This document shows, one piece after another, positions 7,958-18,693 of a DNA stretch of 64,000 bases. The stretch lies in contig NZ_JACHLK010000015.1 in assembly GCF_014207955.1 (NCBI RefSeq), positions 1 to 64,000 of the forward strand, given 5' to 3'. The position numbers and the translations under genes are program-made. The notes under the pieces were generated by a model. That model worked only from the letters and a program-made list of their open reading frames with translations. It did not search any database and was not told the origin of the DNA. Each line of letters begins with the position of its first letter. Positions within the stretch are counted from its first letter, which is position 1. The DNA comes from Acidovorax soli (lineage in GTDB: Bacteria > Pseudomonadota > Gammaproteobacteria > Burkholderiales > Burkholderiaceae_C).

Positions 7958-9373
7958 ATGCGTCTTTCTTCCCCGACCGGTTCCCGCCGCCATGCACCAC
8001 CCCGCTGGCCAGTGCTGGCGCTGGCCGCCGCCCTGGCGGGCTGCGCCGGCCTCACGCCGCAGGATGCGCGCCTGCCCGATGCGCCCGTGCCGGCCACCTG
8101 GTCCACGGGCAACAGCACCACCGCCCCCGCCACCCCGCTCGCCCAGTGGTGGCAGCGCCTGGGTGATGCGCAACTGACGGCGCTGGTCGAGCAGGCCCTG
8201 GCGGCCAACACCAGTGTGCGCACGGCCCAGGCCGCACTGCAGCAGGCGCGCGCCCAGGTCGATGTGCAGGCTGCGGGCCTGGCACCCCAACTGGGCGCCT
8301 CGGCCTCGGCGCAGCGCAGCCGCTCGGGCAACAGCGGCACGGGCAACAGTTTCCAGCTGGGCTTTGACGCGAGCTGGGAGCCCGATGTGTTTGGCCGCGT
8401 GCGTGCCGGCGTGAATGCCAGCGAAGCCGATGCCCGCGCCGCCGAGGCCAGCCTGGCCGACGTGCAGGTGTCGCTGGCGGCCGAGGTGGCTGTCAACTAC
8501 ATCGAGCTGCGCAGCCTGCAGCAGCGCCTGGCCATTGCGCAGAGCAACCTGGCCAGCCAGGGCGAGACGCTGCAGATCACCCAGTGGCGCCTGCAGGCGG
8601 GGCTGACCACCTCGCTCGTGGCCGAGCAGGCACGCGCAGCATCGGAACAGACCGCTGCGCAGATCCCCGCGCTTGAGGCCAGCCTGGCCCAGTCGCGCCA
8701 CAGCTTGGCCGTGCTGACGGGGCAGGCGCCCGCCGCGCTCGATGCCCAACTGGCCGCCAGCGCCGCCGTGCCCCAGGCGCCCGAAGGGCTGGCCCTGGCC
8801 ATCCCTGCCGAAACCCTGCGCCAGCGCGCCGATGTGCGCGCGGCCGAGCAGCGCGTCCGCGCCGCGCTGGCCCGCGTTTCACAGGCCGAGGCGGCGCGCT
8901 ACCCGGACTTCGGCATCAGCGGATCCGTGGGCCTGCGCGCCCTCACGCTGGGGGCATTGAGCGGCGGCAGCGCGGTGGCGGCATCGCTGCTGGGCAGCGT
9001 GTCGGTGCCCCTGCTCGATGGCGGTGCCAACCGCGCCCAGGTGCGTGCGCAGGAGGCCAGCCTGGAGCAGGCGCGCATCGCCTACCAGGCGGCGGTGCTC
9101 GCCGCGCTCAAGGACGTGGAAGACGCCCTGGTCTCCCTGCGCGGCAACCGCGAACGCCTGGTGCGCCTCACGGCCGCGGCCGACGCGGCCGGCAATGCCG
9201 CGCTGCTGGCCCAGCAGCGCTACCGCAGCGGGCTGATCGACTTCCAGGCCGTGCTGGAAACCCAGCGCACCCTGCTTTCCACGCAGGACGGCGTGGCCAC
9301 CACGGTGGCCAGCGTGTCTGCAGACCATGTGCGCCTGTACAAGGCGCTGGGCGGCGGCTGGCAGCCGCAGTAG
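7958..9373 (+). CDS. Outer-membrane efflux lipoprotein, TolC/NodT family
   Basis: A 471-residue outer-membrane channel of a tripartite exporter. The N-terminus has a lipoprotein signal ending in the lipobox LAGC, so Cys at about residue 28 would be lipidated. Two OEP repeats follow, each with long coiled-coil helices, for example ALAANTSVRTAQAALQQARA and ERLVRLTAAADAAGNAALLAQQ. The closing segment LETQRTLLSTQDGVA is typical. GGAG lies eleven bases before the start. It is the first gene of a set with an adaptor, an ATPase and a permease. NodT-type proteins more often serve RND pumps, but here the neighbours are MacB-like. Confidence 0.9.
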   Translation: MRLSSPTGSRRHAPPRWPVLALAAALAGCAGLTPQDARLPDAPVPATWSTGNSTTAPATPLAQWWQRLGDAQLTALVEQALAANTSVRTAQAALQQARAQVDVQAAGLAPQLGASASAQRSRSGNSGTGNSFQLGFDASWEPDVFGRVRAGVNASEADARAAEASLADVQVSLAAEVAVNYIELRSLQQRLAIAQSNLASQGETLQITQWRLQAGLTTSLVAEQARAASEQTAAQIPALEASLAQSRHSLAVLTGQAPAALDAQLAASAAVPQAPEGLALAIPAETLRQRADVRAAEQRVRAALARVSQAEAARYPDFGISGSVGLRALTLGALSGGSAVAASLLGSVSVPLLDGGANRAQVRAQEASLEQARIAYQAAVLAALKDVEDALVSLRGNRERLVRLTAAADAAGNAALLAQQRYRSGLIDFQAVLETQRTLLSTQDGVATTVASVSADHVRLYKALGGGWQPQ

Positions 9374-9455
9374 CCGCCTACCGCTTCTCTTTTCGCCAGC
9401 CACCTGGAGGCCCCGCGCACGCAGCGCGGGCACCTGGCAGCCATAGCCCGCCGAC

Positions 9456-9497
9456 CCGGCGCACCGCGCGTGCGCGGGCGGTGCCGGCCTCTTTTTT
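9456..9497 (+). terminator. Possible attenuator between the efflux channel and adaptor genes
   Basis: CCGG and CACCGC (9456-9459, 9462-9467) pair with GCGGTG and CCGG (9478-9483, 9484-9487) across a short bulge, followed by CCTCTTTTTT. The signal sits inside what otherwise looks like one operon, so it probably reduces rather than blocks readthrough to the adaptor gene. Confidence 0.5.
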
Positions 9498-9527
9498 CCT
9501 GCATTTCACCCGAGGCGATTGATTGCC

Positions 9528-10936
9528 ATGACCGATACCCCCCAGGATGCGCAGCCCCGTACGGCTGCTGCCACCACCACCGCCAGCCGACCCCCCGCCG
9601 ACCTGCAGGCCCTGCTGGGCGGCGAGCCGCCGCGCCGCTGGTACCGCCGCACCTCGCTCTGGCTGGGCGTGGCCGCCATCGCGCTGGCAGGCGCCGGCTT
9701 CTATGCCTGGCAGCAGCACAAGGCCGCCAATGCCGCCCCCGTGTACGTGACCGAAGAAGCGAGAAAAGGCGACCTCACGCTCACTGTGGCGGCCAATGGC
9801 ACGTTGCAGCCCACGCGGCTCGTGACCATCGGCAGCGAGCTTTCGGGCACGGTGCGCCAGGTGATGGTGGACGTGAACGACAAGGTCAAGAAGGGCCAGG
9901 TGCTGGTGGAGCTCGATACCGCCAAGCTCGACGCCCAGGTGCTGCGCTCGCGCGCCTCGCTGGCCTCGGCCCAGGCGCGCCTGGCCCAGGCCAGCGCCAC
10001 CACCAAGGAGTCCGTGGCCGCACTGGGCCGTCTGGAAGAGGTGGCGCGCCTGTCGGGTGGCAAGGTGCCGTCCGCCGCCGAACTGGACACCGGCCGCGCC
10101 ACACTGGACCGGGCCCGCGCCGACGAGGCCAGCGCCCGCGCCACGGTGGACGATGCGCGCGCGGCCCTGTCCACCGACGAGACCAGCCTGTCCAAGGCCT
10201 CCATCCGCTCGCCCATCGACGGCGTGGTGCTCACCCGCTCGGTGGAGCCAGGCAATGCCGTGGCGGCATCGCTGCAGGCCGTGACCCTGTTCACCGTCGC
10301 CGAGGACCTCACGCGCCTGCGCCTCGATGTGAGCGTCGACGAAGCCGACGTGGGCACCCTGCAGGTGGGGCAGAAGGCCAGCTTTACCGTGAGCGCCTAC
10401 CCCTCGCGCCGCTACCCGGCCCAGGTCACGCGCGTGTCCTTCGGCTCCACCAAGACCGACAACGTGGTCACCTACGTCACCTGGCTGGAGGTGGACAACA
10501 CCGACATGAGCCTGCGCCCCGGCATGACGGCGGCCTCCACCATCACCTCCACCGAGCGCAAGGACGTGCTGCTGGTGCCCAACACGGCGCTGCGCTTCAC
10601 GCCTGCGCAGGCAGGCGCGGCGGGCGGTCCGGGTGCGGGCGGCGGCAAGCCGCCGTCGGCCCAGAGCCCTCAGCAGGGTGGGGGCATCATGGGCCAGCTC
10701 ATGCCGCGCATGCCGCGCCCGGGCGGGCAGGGCGGGCGCCGCCCTGGGGCCGGCGGCGCGCTGGGCGAGGATGCTGCGTCGAAGATGAAACAGGTCTGGG
10801 TGCTCAAGGATGGCGCGCCGCAGGCCATGAAAGTGCGCGTAGGCATCAGCGACGGCCGCATGACCGAGGTGGTGGGCGAGGGCCTCACCCCCGGCATGGC
10901 CGTGATCACCGACCAGCGCAGCAGCGGGGCCGCGCG

Positions 10937-10940
<4 letters not shown>
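9528..10940 (+). CDS. MacA-type periplasmic adaptor (membrane fusion protein)
   Basis: A 470-residue adaptor that links an inner-membrane ABC transporter to the outer-membrane channel. One transmembrane helix lies near residues 45-65 (LWLGVAAIALAGAGFYAW). It is followed by the lipoyl/barrel-sandwich half motifs (GTLQPTRLVTIGSELSGTV and SPIDGVVLTRSVEPGNAV) flanking a coiled coil. The C-terminal part has a Gly/Pro-rich insert of about 50 residues (about 365-415: GGPGAGGGKPP, PRPGGQGGRRPGAGG) that looks disordered and is not typical of MacA. The ATG at 9528 has GAGGCG about ten bases upstream; a TTG at 9519 is less likely. Its stop overlaps the ATPase start. Confidence 0.88.
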
Positions 10941-12891
<1,951 letters not shown>

Positions 12892-13261
12892 CGCGCTTGC
12901 CCCGGGACTCACCGGCACCGGGGCAGGGCGGCGCCCGGCCAGGCGCCCGCCCCAAGTTGGTGACGTGTTGCACCGCAGCGAGGCGCTGGCGGGAGACGCC
13001 CCTGGGGACGGGGCATGAACCCCCTTCAAAAATCCAGGCACGCTTATTGCTGAGTAGAGCCTGTCCGCCGGTAAAGCTGCCTGCGGTCCGATAAACAACC
13101 CCTCCGCTAATGATGGCGGAACACCGGGCAAGCCGCGGCCTTCGCCGCCCGTTGCCTGGAAGTTCCAACCCACGCCCGTGGTTCCGCGGAGGGTGTGCCG
13201 TGCCGCCAGGCGCCGCACATCCTGCACCCAGGTTCCCCGGGTCCTTGCAGGATGAGCAAGC
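12892..13261 (+). promoter_or_regulatory. Gene-free nirB leader with several hairpins
   Basis: No gene is seen in these 370 bases between the exporter permease and nirB. The second half is rich in hairpins. TCCGC (13103-13107) pairs with GCGGA (13116-13120) around TAATGATG; closing a T-G pair leaves the six-base loop AATGAT, with A at position 1 and G at 4, as in ANTAR target RNAs. Next, GGCAA/TTGCC and GCGGC/GCCGC form a long stem in 13127-13162. Finally ATCCTGCA (13219-13226) pairs with TGCAGGAT (13246-13253), covering the probable AGGA ribosome site of nirB. No T-run terminator is obvious. A NIT-ANTAR gene lies 3 kb downstream. Confidence 0.55.
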
Positions 13262-15802
13262 ATGATGAAGATCGTTCTCATTGGCCACGGCATGGTCGGC
13301 CACAAGTTCCTCGAAAGCCTGGCCGAGACCGGCATGACCGGCGTCGAGGTCACCGTGCTGTGCGAGGAGCCACGCCCCGCCTACGACCGGGTGCACCTGT
13401 CGGCCTTCTTCAGCGGCACCACGGCCGAGCAACTCTCGCTGGTCGAGCCCGGCTTCTTCGAGCGCACCGGTTTCACGCTGCGCCTGGCATCCCGCGCGGC
13501 CTCGGTGGACCGGCGCATCCGCACCGTGACCACGGTCGACGGCGAGGTGCTGCACTACGACAAGCTGGTGCTGGCCACCGGCTCCAACCCCTTCGTTCCC
13601 CAGGTGCCCGGGCGTGACCGCGAGCACTGCTTCGTCTACCGCACCATCGAGGACCTGGAGGCCATGCAGGCCTCGGGCGCCAAGTCCAGGACTGGCGTGG
13701 TCGTGGGCGGCGGCCTGCTGGGCCTGGAATGCGCCAAGGCGCTGAGCGACATGGGCCTGGAGACCCATGTGGTCGAGTTCGCCCCGCGCCTCATGGCCGT
13801 GCAGGTCGACGAGGGCGGAGGCCGCGTGCTGCGTTCCAAGATCGAGGAACTGGGCGTGACGGTGCACACCAGCCGCAACACCCAGGAGATCACCGACGGC
13901 GCCCGCGCGCGCCACCGCATGGTGTTTGCCGACGGCACCTACCTGGAGACCGACATGATCGTGTTCTCCGCCGGCATCCGCCCGCGCGACGAGCTGGCGC
14001 GCCAGAGCCTGCTGGCCATCGGCCCGCGCGGCGGCGTGGCCATCGACAGCGCCTGCCGCACCAGCGACCACGATGTCTATGCCATCGGCGAATGCGCGTC
14101 GTGGAACGAGCAGACCTTCGGCCTGGTGGCCCCGGGCTACGACATGGCGCGCGTGGCCGCCCGCCACATCGCAGGCGAGACCGACGCCGCCTTCGTCGGC
14201 GCCGACATGAGCACCAAGCTCAAGCTCATGGGCGTGGACGTGGCCAGCATCGGCGACGCCCATGGCAAGACCCCGCACAGCCGCACCTGCCAGTACGTGG
14301 ACGAGCGCCGCCAGGTCTACAAGAAGATCGTCATCAGCGAAGACGGCAAGCAACTGCTGGGCGCCGTGCTGATCGGCGACGCCACCGAATACGGCACGCT
14401 GCTGCAGATGGCGCTCAACGGCATCACCCTGCCCGAAGACCCCGAGTTCCTGATCTTCCCGTCCAGCGATGGCAAGGCCAAGCCCGGCCTGGGCGTGGAC
14501 GCCCTGCCCGACACCGCGCAGATCTGCTCGTGCAACAACGTCACCAAGGGCGGCATCTGCGCCGCCGTGGGCGAGGGCGCCTGCACCATCGCCGAGATGA
14601 AGGCCTGCACCAAGGCCGGCGCCACCTGCGGCGGCTGCGTGCCCCTGGTCACCCAGGTCATGAAGGCCGAGATGGCGCGCCGCGGCATGGCCGTGAACAA
14701 CCACATCTGCGAGCACTTCGCGTATTCGCGCCAGGAGATCTACCACCTGGTGCGCGTGGGCCAGATCAAGAGCTTCGAGGACCTGCTGGCCAAACACGGC
14801 AAGGGCATGGGCTGCGACATCTGCAAGCCCGTGGCGGCCAGCGTGTTCGCCTCGTGCTGGAACGAGTTCGTGCTCAAGAAGGAGCTGGCGGGTCTGCAGG
14901 ACAGCAACGACTACTACCTGGGCAACATCCAGAAGGACGGCACCTACTCGGTGGTGCCGCGCATGCCCGGCGGCGAGGTCACGCCCGACGGCCTGATCGC
15001 CGTGGGCCAGGTGGCCAAGAAGTACGGCCTGTACACCAAGGTCACGGGCGGTGCGCGCGTGGACATGTTCGGTGCGCGCCTGGAGCAGTTGCCGCTGATC
15101 TGGGAAGAGCTGATCAGCGCGGGCTTCGAGTCGGGCCATGCCTATGGCAAGTCGCTGCGCACGGTCAAGAGCTGCGTGGGATCGACCTGGTGCCGCTACG
15201 GCGTGGGCGACAGCGTGGGCCTGGCCGTGGAGCTGGAGAACCGCTACAAGGGCCTGCGCGCCCCGCACAAGATCAAGTTCGGTGTCTCGGGCTGCACGCG
15301 CGAATGCGCCGAGGCCCAGGGCAAGGACATCGGCGTCATCGCCACCGAGAAGGGCTGGAACCTCTATATCTGCGGCAACGGCGGCATGAAGCCGCGCCAC
15401 GCCGAGCTGTTTGCGTCGGACCTGTCCAAGGAAGACCTGGTGCGCATGATCGACCGGGTGCTGATGTTCTACGTGCGCACGGCCGACCGGCTGCAGCGCA
15501 CCAGCACCTGGCGCGAGAACCTCGAAGGCGGCCTCGACTACCTCAAGGATGTGCTGCAAAAGGACAGCCTGGGCCTGTGCGCCGAGCTTGAAGCGCAGAT
15601 GCAGCATGTGGTGGCCACCTACCAGTGCGAGTGGAAGACCGCCGTGACCGACCCCGAGACGCGCAAGCGCTTCCGCTCGTTCGTGAACAGCGACAAGGCC
15701 GATGAGAACGTGCTCTTCGTCGAGGAGCGTGGCCAGATCCGCCCGGCGCGCGCCGAAGAGCGCAGCCCCACCAAGATCATTCCCATCCGCCAAGCCGCCT
15801 GA
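13262..15802 (+). CDS. nirB: Assimilatory nitrite reductase (NADH), large subunit NirB
   Basis: An 846-residue enzyme that reduces nitrite to ammonia in the cytoplasm with NAD(P)H. Domains in order: a FAD/NAD oxidoreductase (about 1-330, starting KIVLIGHGMVGHKF), a BFD-like [2Fe-2S] domain with CSCNN and CGGC (about 420-470), a nitrite/sulfite reductase ferredoxin-like half domain (about 560-620), and the sirohaem-[4Fe-4S] domain with cysteines in SCVGSTWC and SGCTREC (about 635-690). Length is normal. ATG codons at 13262 and 13265 are both possible; the AGGA site inside a hairpin serves either. nirD follows after 11 bases. No nitrate reductase gene accompanies it in the window. Confidence 0.96.
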   Translation: MMKIVLIGHGMVGHKFLESLAETGMTGVEVTVLCEEPRPAYDRVHLSAFFSGTTAEQLSLVEPGFFERTGFTLRLASRAASVDRRIRTVTTVDGEVLHYDKLVLATGSNPFVPQVPGRDREHCFVYRTIEDLEAMQASGAKSRTGVVVGGGLLGLECAKALSDMGLETHVVEFAPRLMAVQVDEGGGRVLRSKIEELGVTVHTSRNTQEITDGARARHRMVFADGTYLETDMIVFSAGIRPRDELARQSLLAIGPRGGVAIDSACRTSDHDVYAIGECASWNEQTFGLVAPGYDMARVAARHIAGETDAAFVGADMSTKLKLMGVDVASIGDAHGKTPHSRTCQYVDERRQVYKKIVISEDGKQLLGAVLIGDATEYGTLLQMALNGITLPEDPEFLIFPSSDGKAKPGLGVDALPDTAQICSCNNVTKGGICAAVGEGACTIAEMKACTKAGATCGGCVPLVTQVMKAEMARRGMAVNNHICEHFAYSRQEIYHLVRVGQIKSFEDLLAKHGKGMGCDICKPVAASVFASCWNEFVLKKELAGLQDSNDYYLGNIQKDGTYSVVPRMPGGEVTPDGLIAVGQVAKKYGLYTKVTGGARVDMFGARLEQLPLIWEELISAGFESGHAYGKSLRTVKSCVGSTWCRYGVGDSVGLAVELENRYKGLRAPHKIKFGVSGCTRECAEAQGKDIGVIATEKGWNLYICGNGGMKPRHAELFASDLSKEDLVRMIDRVLMFYVRTADRLQRTSTWRENLEGGLDYLKDVLQKDSLGLCAELEAQMQHVVATYQCEWKTAVTDPETRKRFRSFVNSDKADENVLFVEERGQIRPARAEERSPTKIIPIRQAA

Positions 15803-15813
15803 GAGGACATGAC

Positions 15814-16170
15814 ATGAGCGCACTCCCCATGAACAGCACTGACTCCCTCGCCTGGACCGACATCTGCGCGGTCGACGATATTCTGCCCAGCACCGGCGTC
15901 TGCGCGCTGGTGGCCGACCGCCATGTGGCGGTGTTCCGCACCCGCGGCGACGAGTTCTTCGCCATCGACAACGTGGACCCCAAGTCCGGTGCCAGCGTGC
16001 TCTCGCGCGGGCTCATCGGCAACCTGGGCGAACGCGTCGTAGTGGCCTCGCCGCTGTACAAGAACCATTTCGACCTGCGCACCGGCGAGTGCCTGGAGGC
16101 GCCCGAGCATTCGGTGCGGGCGCACGGCGTGCGTGCCGAGGGCGGGCGCATCCGCGTAGCCCTGGCTTGA
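15814..16170 (+). CDS. nirD: Nitrite reductase small subunit NirD
   Basis: A 118-residue Rieske-fold partner of NirB needed for assimilatory nitrite reduction. The fold-typical segments are present (VFRTRGDEFFAIDN and SPLYKNHFDLRTGEC), but the Cys-His pairs that bind a Rieske cluster are absent, as expected for NirD. The ATG at 15814 follows nirB by 11 bases with AGAGGA upstream. The pair is clearly one transcription unit. Confidence 0.93.
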   Translation: MSALPMNSTDSLAWTDICAVDDILPSTGVCALVADRHVAVFRTRGDEFFAIDNVDPKSGASVLSRGLIGNLGERVVVASPLYKNHFDLRTGECLEAPEHSVRAHGVRAEGGRIRVALA

Positions 16171-16235
16171 ATGCGGTGGCACGCGTCCCGGCGGGGTTAG
16201 CATCGGGCGTCCTGTTCGAATCCTGGAGACCCTGA

Positions 16236-17552
16236 ATGCCTGAGCTGGCTGCCGCACCCCTGTCCGTTTCGAGCCTCCTGCTGCGCTCGCGCCAGCTCGA
16301 GATCGATGCGGTGCGCCACCTTGCCAGCCGTGCGGCGCTGGTGGACGTGGTGGGCCAGTTGATTGAGGGCCTGCAGCGTGAGCGCGGTGCCTCGGGCGTC
16401 TACCTGGCGTCCAAGGGCCAGCGCTTTGCCGACCTGCGTGGCCGCGTCGTGCAGGAGGTCGTGGCGCTGGAGGTGCAGCTGCGCGCGGAATTCGCCCTGC
16501 ATGTCGAGCCTGCGCAAGGGGCCACGGCCAAGGCCTTGTCCTTGATGGCCTGGGCGCTGCTGGGGCTCGATTCGCTGCCCGCCCTGCGCAGCCAGATCGA
16601 CAAGCAGGCCATGACGGCCCACGACTCCATCGCGGCGTTCAGCCACCTGATCGCGGGGCTGATCGAGCTGGTCTTCCACGTGGCCGATGCCGCCGGCTTG
16701 CCCAGTGTTTCGCGCCAGCTCGTGGCCCTGGTGCACCTGGTGCAGGCCCAGGAGGAGGCGGGCCAGGAGCGGGCCATGGGCGCCTTGCTCTTCGCTTCGG
16801 GCCAGGGCAGCGAGGCGCACCAGCAGCGCGTGCTGCACCTGATCGACGCGCAGGAGCGCAGCCTGGGGGCGTTCGCCGAGTTTGCCGACCCGGCGCTGCG
16901 TGCCCGCTGGGAGCAGCTGCAACTGGCCCCCGGTACCGCACAGCTGGAGCGCCTGCGGCGCACCCTGGGCGTGGCGCGGCCCGGTGCCGCGCTGGACAGC
17001 AACCAGAGCGATACCTGGTTCGAGGTGTGCACCCAGCGCATCACCGCGCTGTGGCAGCTGCAGGTGGACCTGGTGCAGCGCCTGCGCGAGGACTGCGCAG
17101 CGCTCATCGTGCAGGCCCAGCAGGACCTGCAGGACTCCACGGGCCTGCTGCGCGGCCTGCGTGACAACCCGCCCCAGCGCACGCATGCGGTGGACCGCTT
17201 CTTCGACATCGCCGTCGCACCGGCGGCGGTGCAGTCGCCCGCGGCGGGTGCGCAAGGGAGCGAATCGGCGTCATCGCTGCTGGAGCTGTTGCGGGCCCAG
17301 TCGGCGCGCATGGCCAGCATGGAGACCGAGCTGGAAACGGCCCGGCGCACGCTCAACGAGCGCAAGGTGATCGAGCGTGCCAAGGGCGTGCTGATGGCCC
17401 GCCTGGGCATGAACGAGGAGGTCGCCTTCCGCGTGCTGCAAAAGACCTCCATGGACCAGAACCGCCGCCTGCTCGACGTGGCCGAAGCCACGCTGTCGCT
17501 GCCGGACCTGGCGTTTGGCCACCCCGAGCGCAAGGGCGACAAGCCGGTCTGA
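16236..17552 (+). CDS. nasR: Nitrate/nitrite-responsive antiterminator, NIT plus ANTAR domains (NasR-like)
   Basis: A 438-residue regulator. Residues about 30-285 form a NIT nitrate-sensing domain, with EGLQRERGASGVYLASKG and the helix motif QERAMGALLFASGQG. Residues about 360-420 form an ANTAR RNA-binding domain (RRTLNERKVIERAKGVLMAR, then MNEEVAFRVLQKTSMDQNRR). In Klebsiella, NasR binds nitrate or nitrite and prevents termination in the nasF leader. Here two candidate leaders lie nearby, before nirB and before the NirC-type gene, so control by antitermination is likely. It starts 65 bases after nirD and may share its transcript. Paralogous ANTAR proteins such as NasT lack the NIT domain. 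Confidence 0.92.
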   Translation: MPELAAAPLSVSSLLLRSRQLEIDAVRHLASRAALVDVVGQLIEGLQRERGASGVYLASKGQRFADLRGRVVQEVVALEVQLRAEFALHVEPAQGATAKALSLMAWALLGLDSLPALRSQIDKQAMTAHDSIAAFSHLIAGLIELVFHVADAAGLPSVSRQLVALVHLVQAQEEAGQERAMGALLFASGQGSEAHQQRVLHLIDAQERSLGAFAEFADPALRARWEQLQLAPGTAQLERLRRTLGVARPGAALDSNQSDTWFEVCTQRITALWQLQVDLVQRLREDCAALIVQAQQDLQDSTGLLRGLRDNPPQRTHAVDRFFDIAVAPAAVQSPAAGAQGSESASSLLELLRAQSARMASMETELETARRTLNERKVIERAKGVLMARLGMNEEVAFRVLQKTSMDQNRRLLDVAEATLSLPDLAFGHPERKGDKPV

Positions 17553-17879
17553 TCCAGGCTGGTGCCTGGCATGCACTGATCTGAGGCCCGCGTCCGCGAC
17601 GCCCGCGCAAAGCGCACGGTTTCCGGGCATTTTCAGGGCGTGGAATACCCCAGAGAGGGTACGGAAATTGCAAGGATCTGGTGGACGGGAGCTGACGATG
17701 GCCTGCCCGTCACCCGCCTGCGGCATGCCGCAGGCTCGGGAATCGCGCTTCCGAGGATAACGGCGTCCCTTGCATCTCCCCTTGACCGGGGGTGCAGCGG
17801 ACGCCGTTTTCCTTTTGCGCGCTGCCCCGGTGAGCCAGCTGGGGGCGCAGTCCTGTCCTACCGCCCCAAGGAAAGTCAA
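17553..17879 (+). promoter_or_regulatory. Structured leader of the NirC-type gene
   Basis: These 327 gene-free bases separate the NIT-ANTAR gene from the channel gene. A hairpin GACGGG/CCCGTC (17684-17689/17706-17711) carries an apical TGACGATG flanked by GC pairs, nearly the same as TAATGATG in the nirB leader. A perfect 20-bp palindrome GCCTGCGGCATGCCGCAGGC follows at 17716-17735, then a terminator-like hairpin at 17759-17816. The first ATG after these is the channel start at 17880, preceded by AAGGAAAG. The order (two hairpins, terminator, gene) is that expected for ANTAR-controlled attenuation. Confidence 0.65.
17759..17816 (+). terminator. Terminator-like hairpin in the NirC-type gene leader (probable attenuator)
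   Basis: AACGGCGTCC (17759-17768) pairs with GGACGCCGTT (17799-17808). Inside it, TGCA and CCCC can pair with GGGG and TGCA. TTTTCCTTTT at 17807-17816 completes an intrinsic-terminator shape 64 bases before the ATG of the downstream gene. Because it lies in the leader rather than right after a gene, regulated readthrough is the natural reading. Confidence 0.75.
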
Positions 17880-18692
17880 ATGGCCTATCTCGCCCCCACC
17901 GAGTTCGTGACCAAGATGGTCGATTCCGGTGAATCCAAGCTCCTGATGTCCACCCGCGACACGCTGATCCGTTCCTTCATGGCCGGCGCCATGCTGGCGC
18001 TGGGCGCCGCCTTCGCCGTGACCATCACGGTGAACACCGGCAACGCGCTGCTGGGCGCCTTGCTTTTCCCGGGCTGCTTCATCCTGCTGTACCTGCTGGG
18101 CTATGACCTGCTGACCGGCGTGTTCACGCTGGCCCCGCTGGCCGTGCTCGACAAGCGCCCGGGCGCCACCTGGGCCGGTGTCTTTCGCAACTGGGCGCTG
18201 GTGTTCTGCGGCAACTTTGCCGGTGCCTTCATGGTGGCGGTGTTCATGGCCATCATCTTCACCTTCGGATTCAGCGAGGCGCCCAACGCCGTCGGCGTGA
18301 AGATCGGCCACATCGGCGAGGGCCGCACGGTGGGTTACTCCGCACACGGCGCCGCCGGCATGCTGACCCTGTTCATCCGCGGCGTGATGTGCAACTGGAT
18401 GGTGTCCACCGGCGTGGTCGCGGCCATGATGTCCACCTCGGTGTCGGGCAAGGCCATCGGCATGTGGATTCCCATCGCCCTGTTCTTCTACATGGGTTTC
18501 GAGCACAGCATCGTCAACATGTTCCTGTTCCCCTCGGGCCTGCTGCTGGGTGGCAACTTCACGGTCATGGACTACCTGGTCTGGAATGAAATCCCCACCG
18601 TGATCGGCAACCTGGTGGGCGGCCTGACCTTTGTGGGCGCGATGCTGTACTCCACGCACTACAAGACCGCGCCCAAGCGCAAGATCGCCTAA
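17880..18692 (+). CDS. nirC: Formate/nitrite transporter family channel (NirC-like)
   Basis: A 270-residue inner-membrane FNT protein with six helices. Helix regions include SFMAGAMLALGAAFAVTITVN, GALLFPGCFILLYLLGYDLLTG, and the re-entrant/late segments MCNWMVSTGVVAAMM and FEHSIVNMFLFPSGLLLGGN. NWMV and FEHSIVNM are FNT hallmarks; the central histidine is present in FEHSI. Context argues for nitrite entry feeding NirBD, though formate cannot be excluded. The ATG at 17880 is preceded by AAGGAAAG at about seven bases; a longer upstream frame crosses the terminator hairpin and is not real. The stop is followed after one base by a 160-bp palindrome. Confidence 0.92.
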   Translation: MAYLAPTEFVTKMVDSGESKLLMSTRDTLIRSFMAGAMLALGAAFAVTITVNTGNALLGALLFPGCFILLYLLGYDLLTGVFTLAPLAVLDKRPGATWAGVFRNWALVFCGNFAGAFMVAVFMAIIFTFGFSEAPNAVGVKIGHIGEGRTVGYSAHGAAGMLTLFIRGVMCNWMVSTGVVAAMMSTSVSGKAIGMWIPIALFFYMGFEHSIVNMFLFPSGLLLGGNFTVMDYLVWNEIPTVIGNLVGGLTFVGAMLYSTHYKTAPKRKIA

Positions 18693-18693
18693 A

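Noticed and set aside
15814..16170. NirD as a true Rieske iron-sulfur protein
   Set aside because: The Cys-His cluster ligands are missing, as normal for NirD.
17640..17879. An 80-codon N-terminal extension of the NirC-type channel
   Set aside because: It crosses the terminator hairpin, lacks channel-family sequence, and the ATG at 17880 has a good ribosome site.
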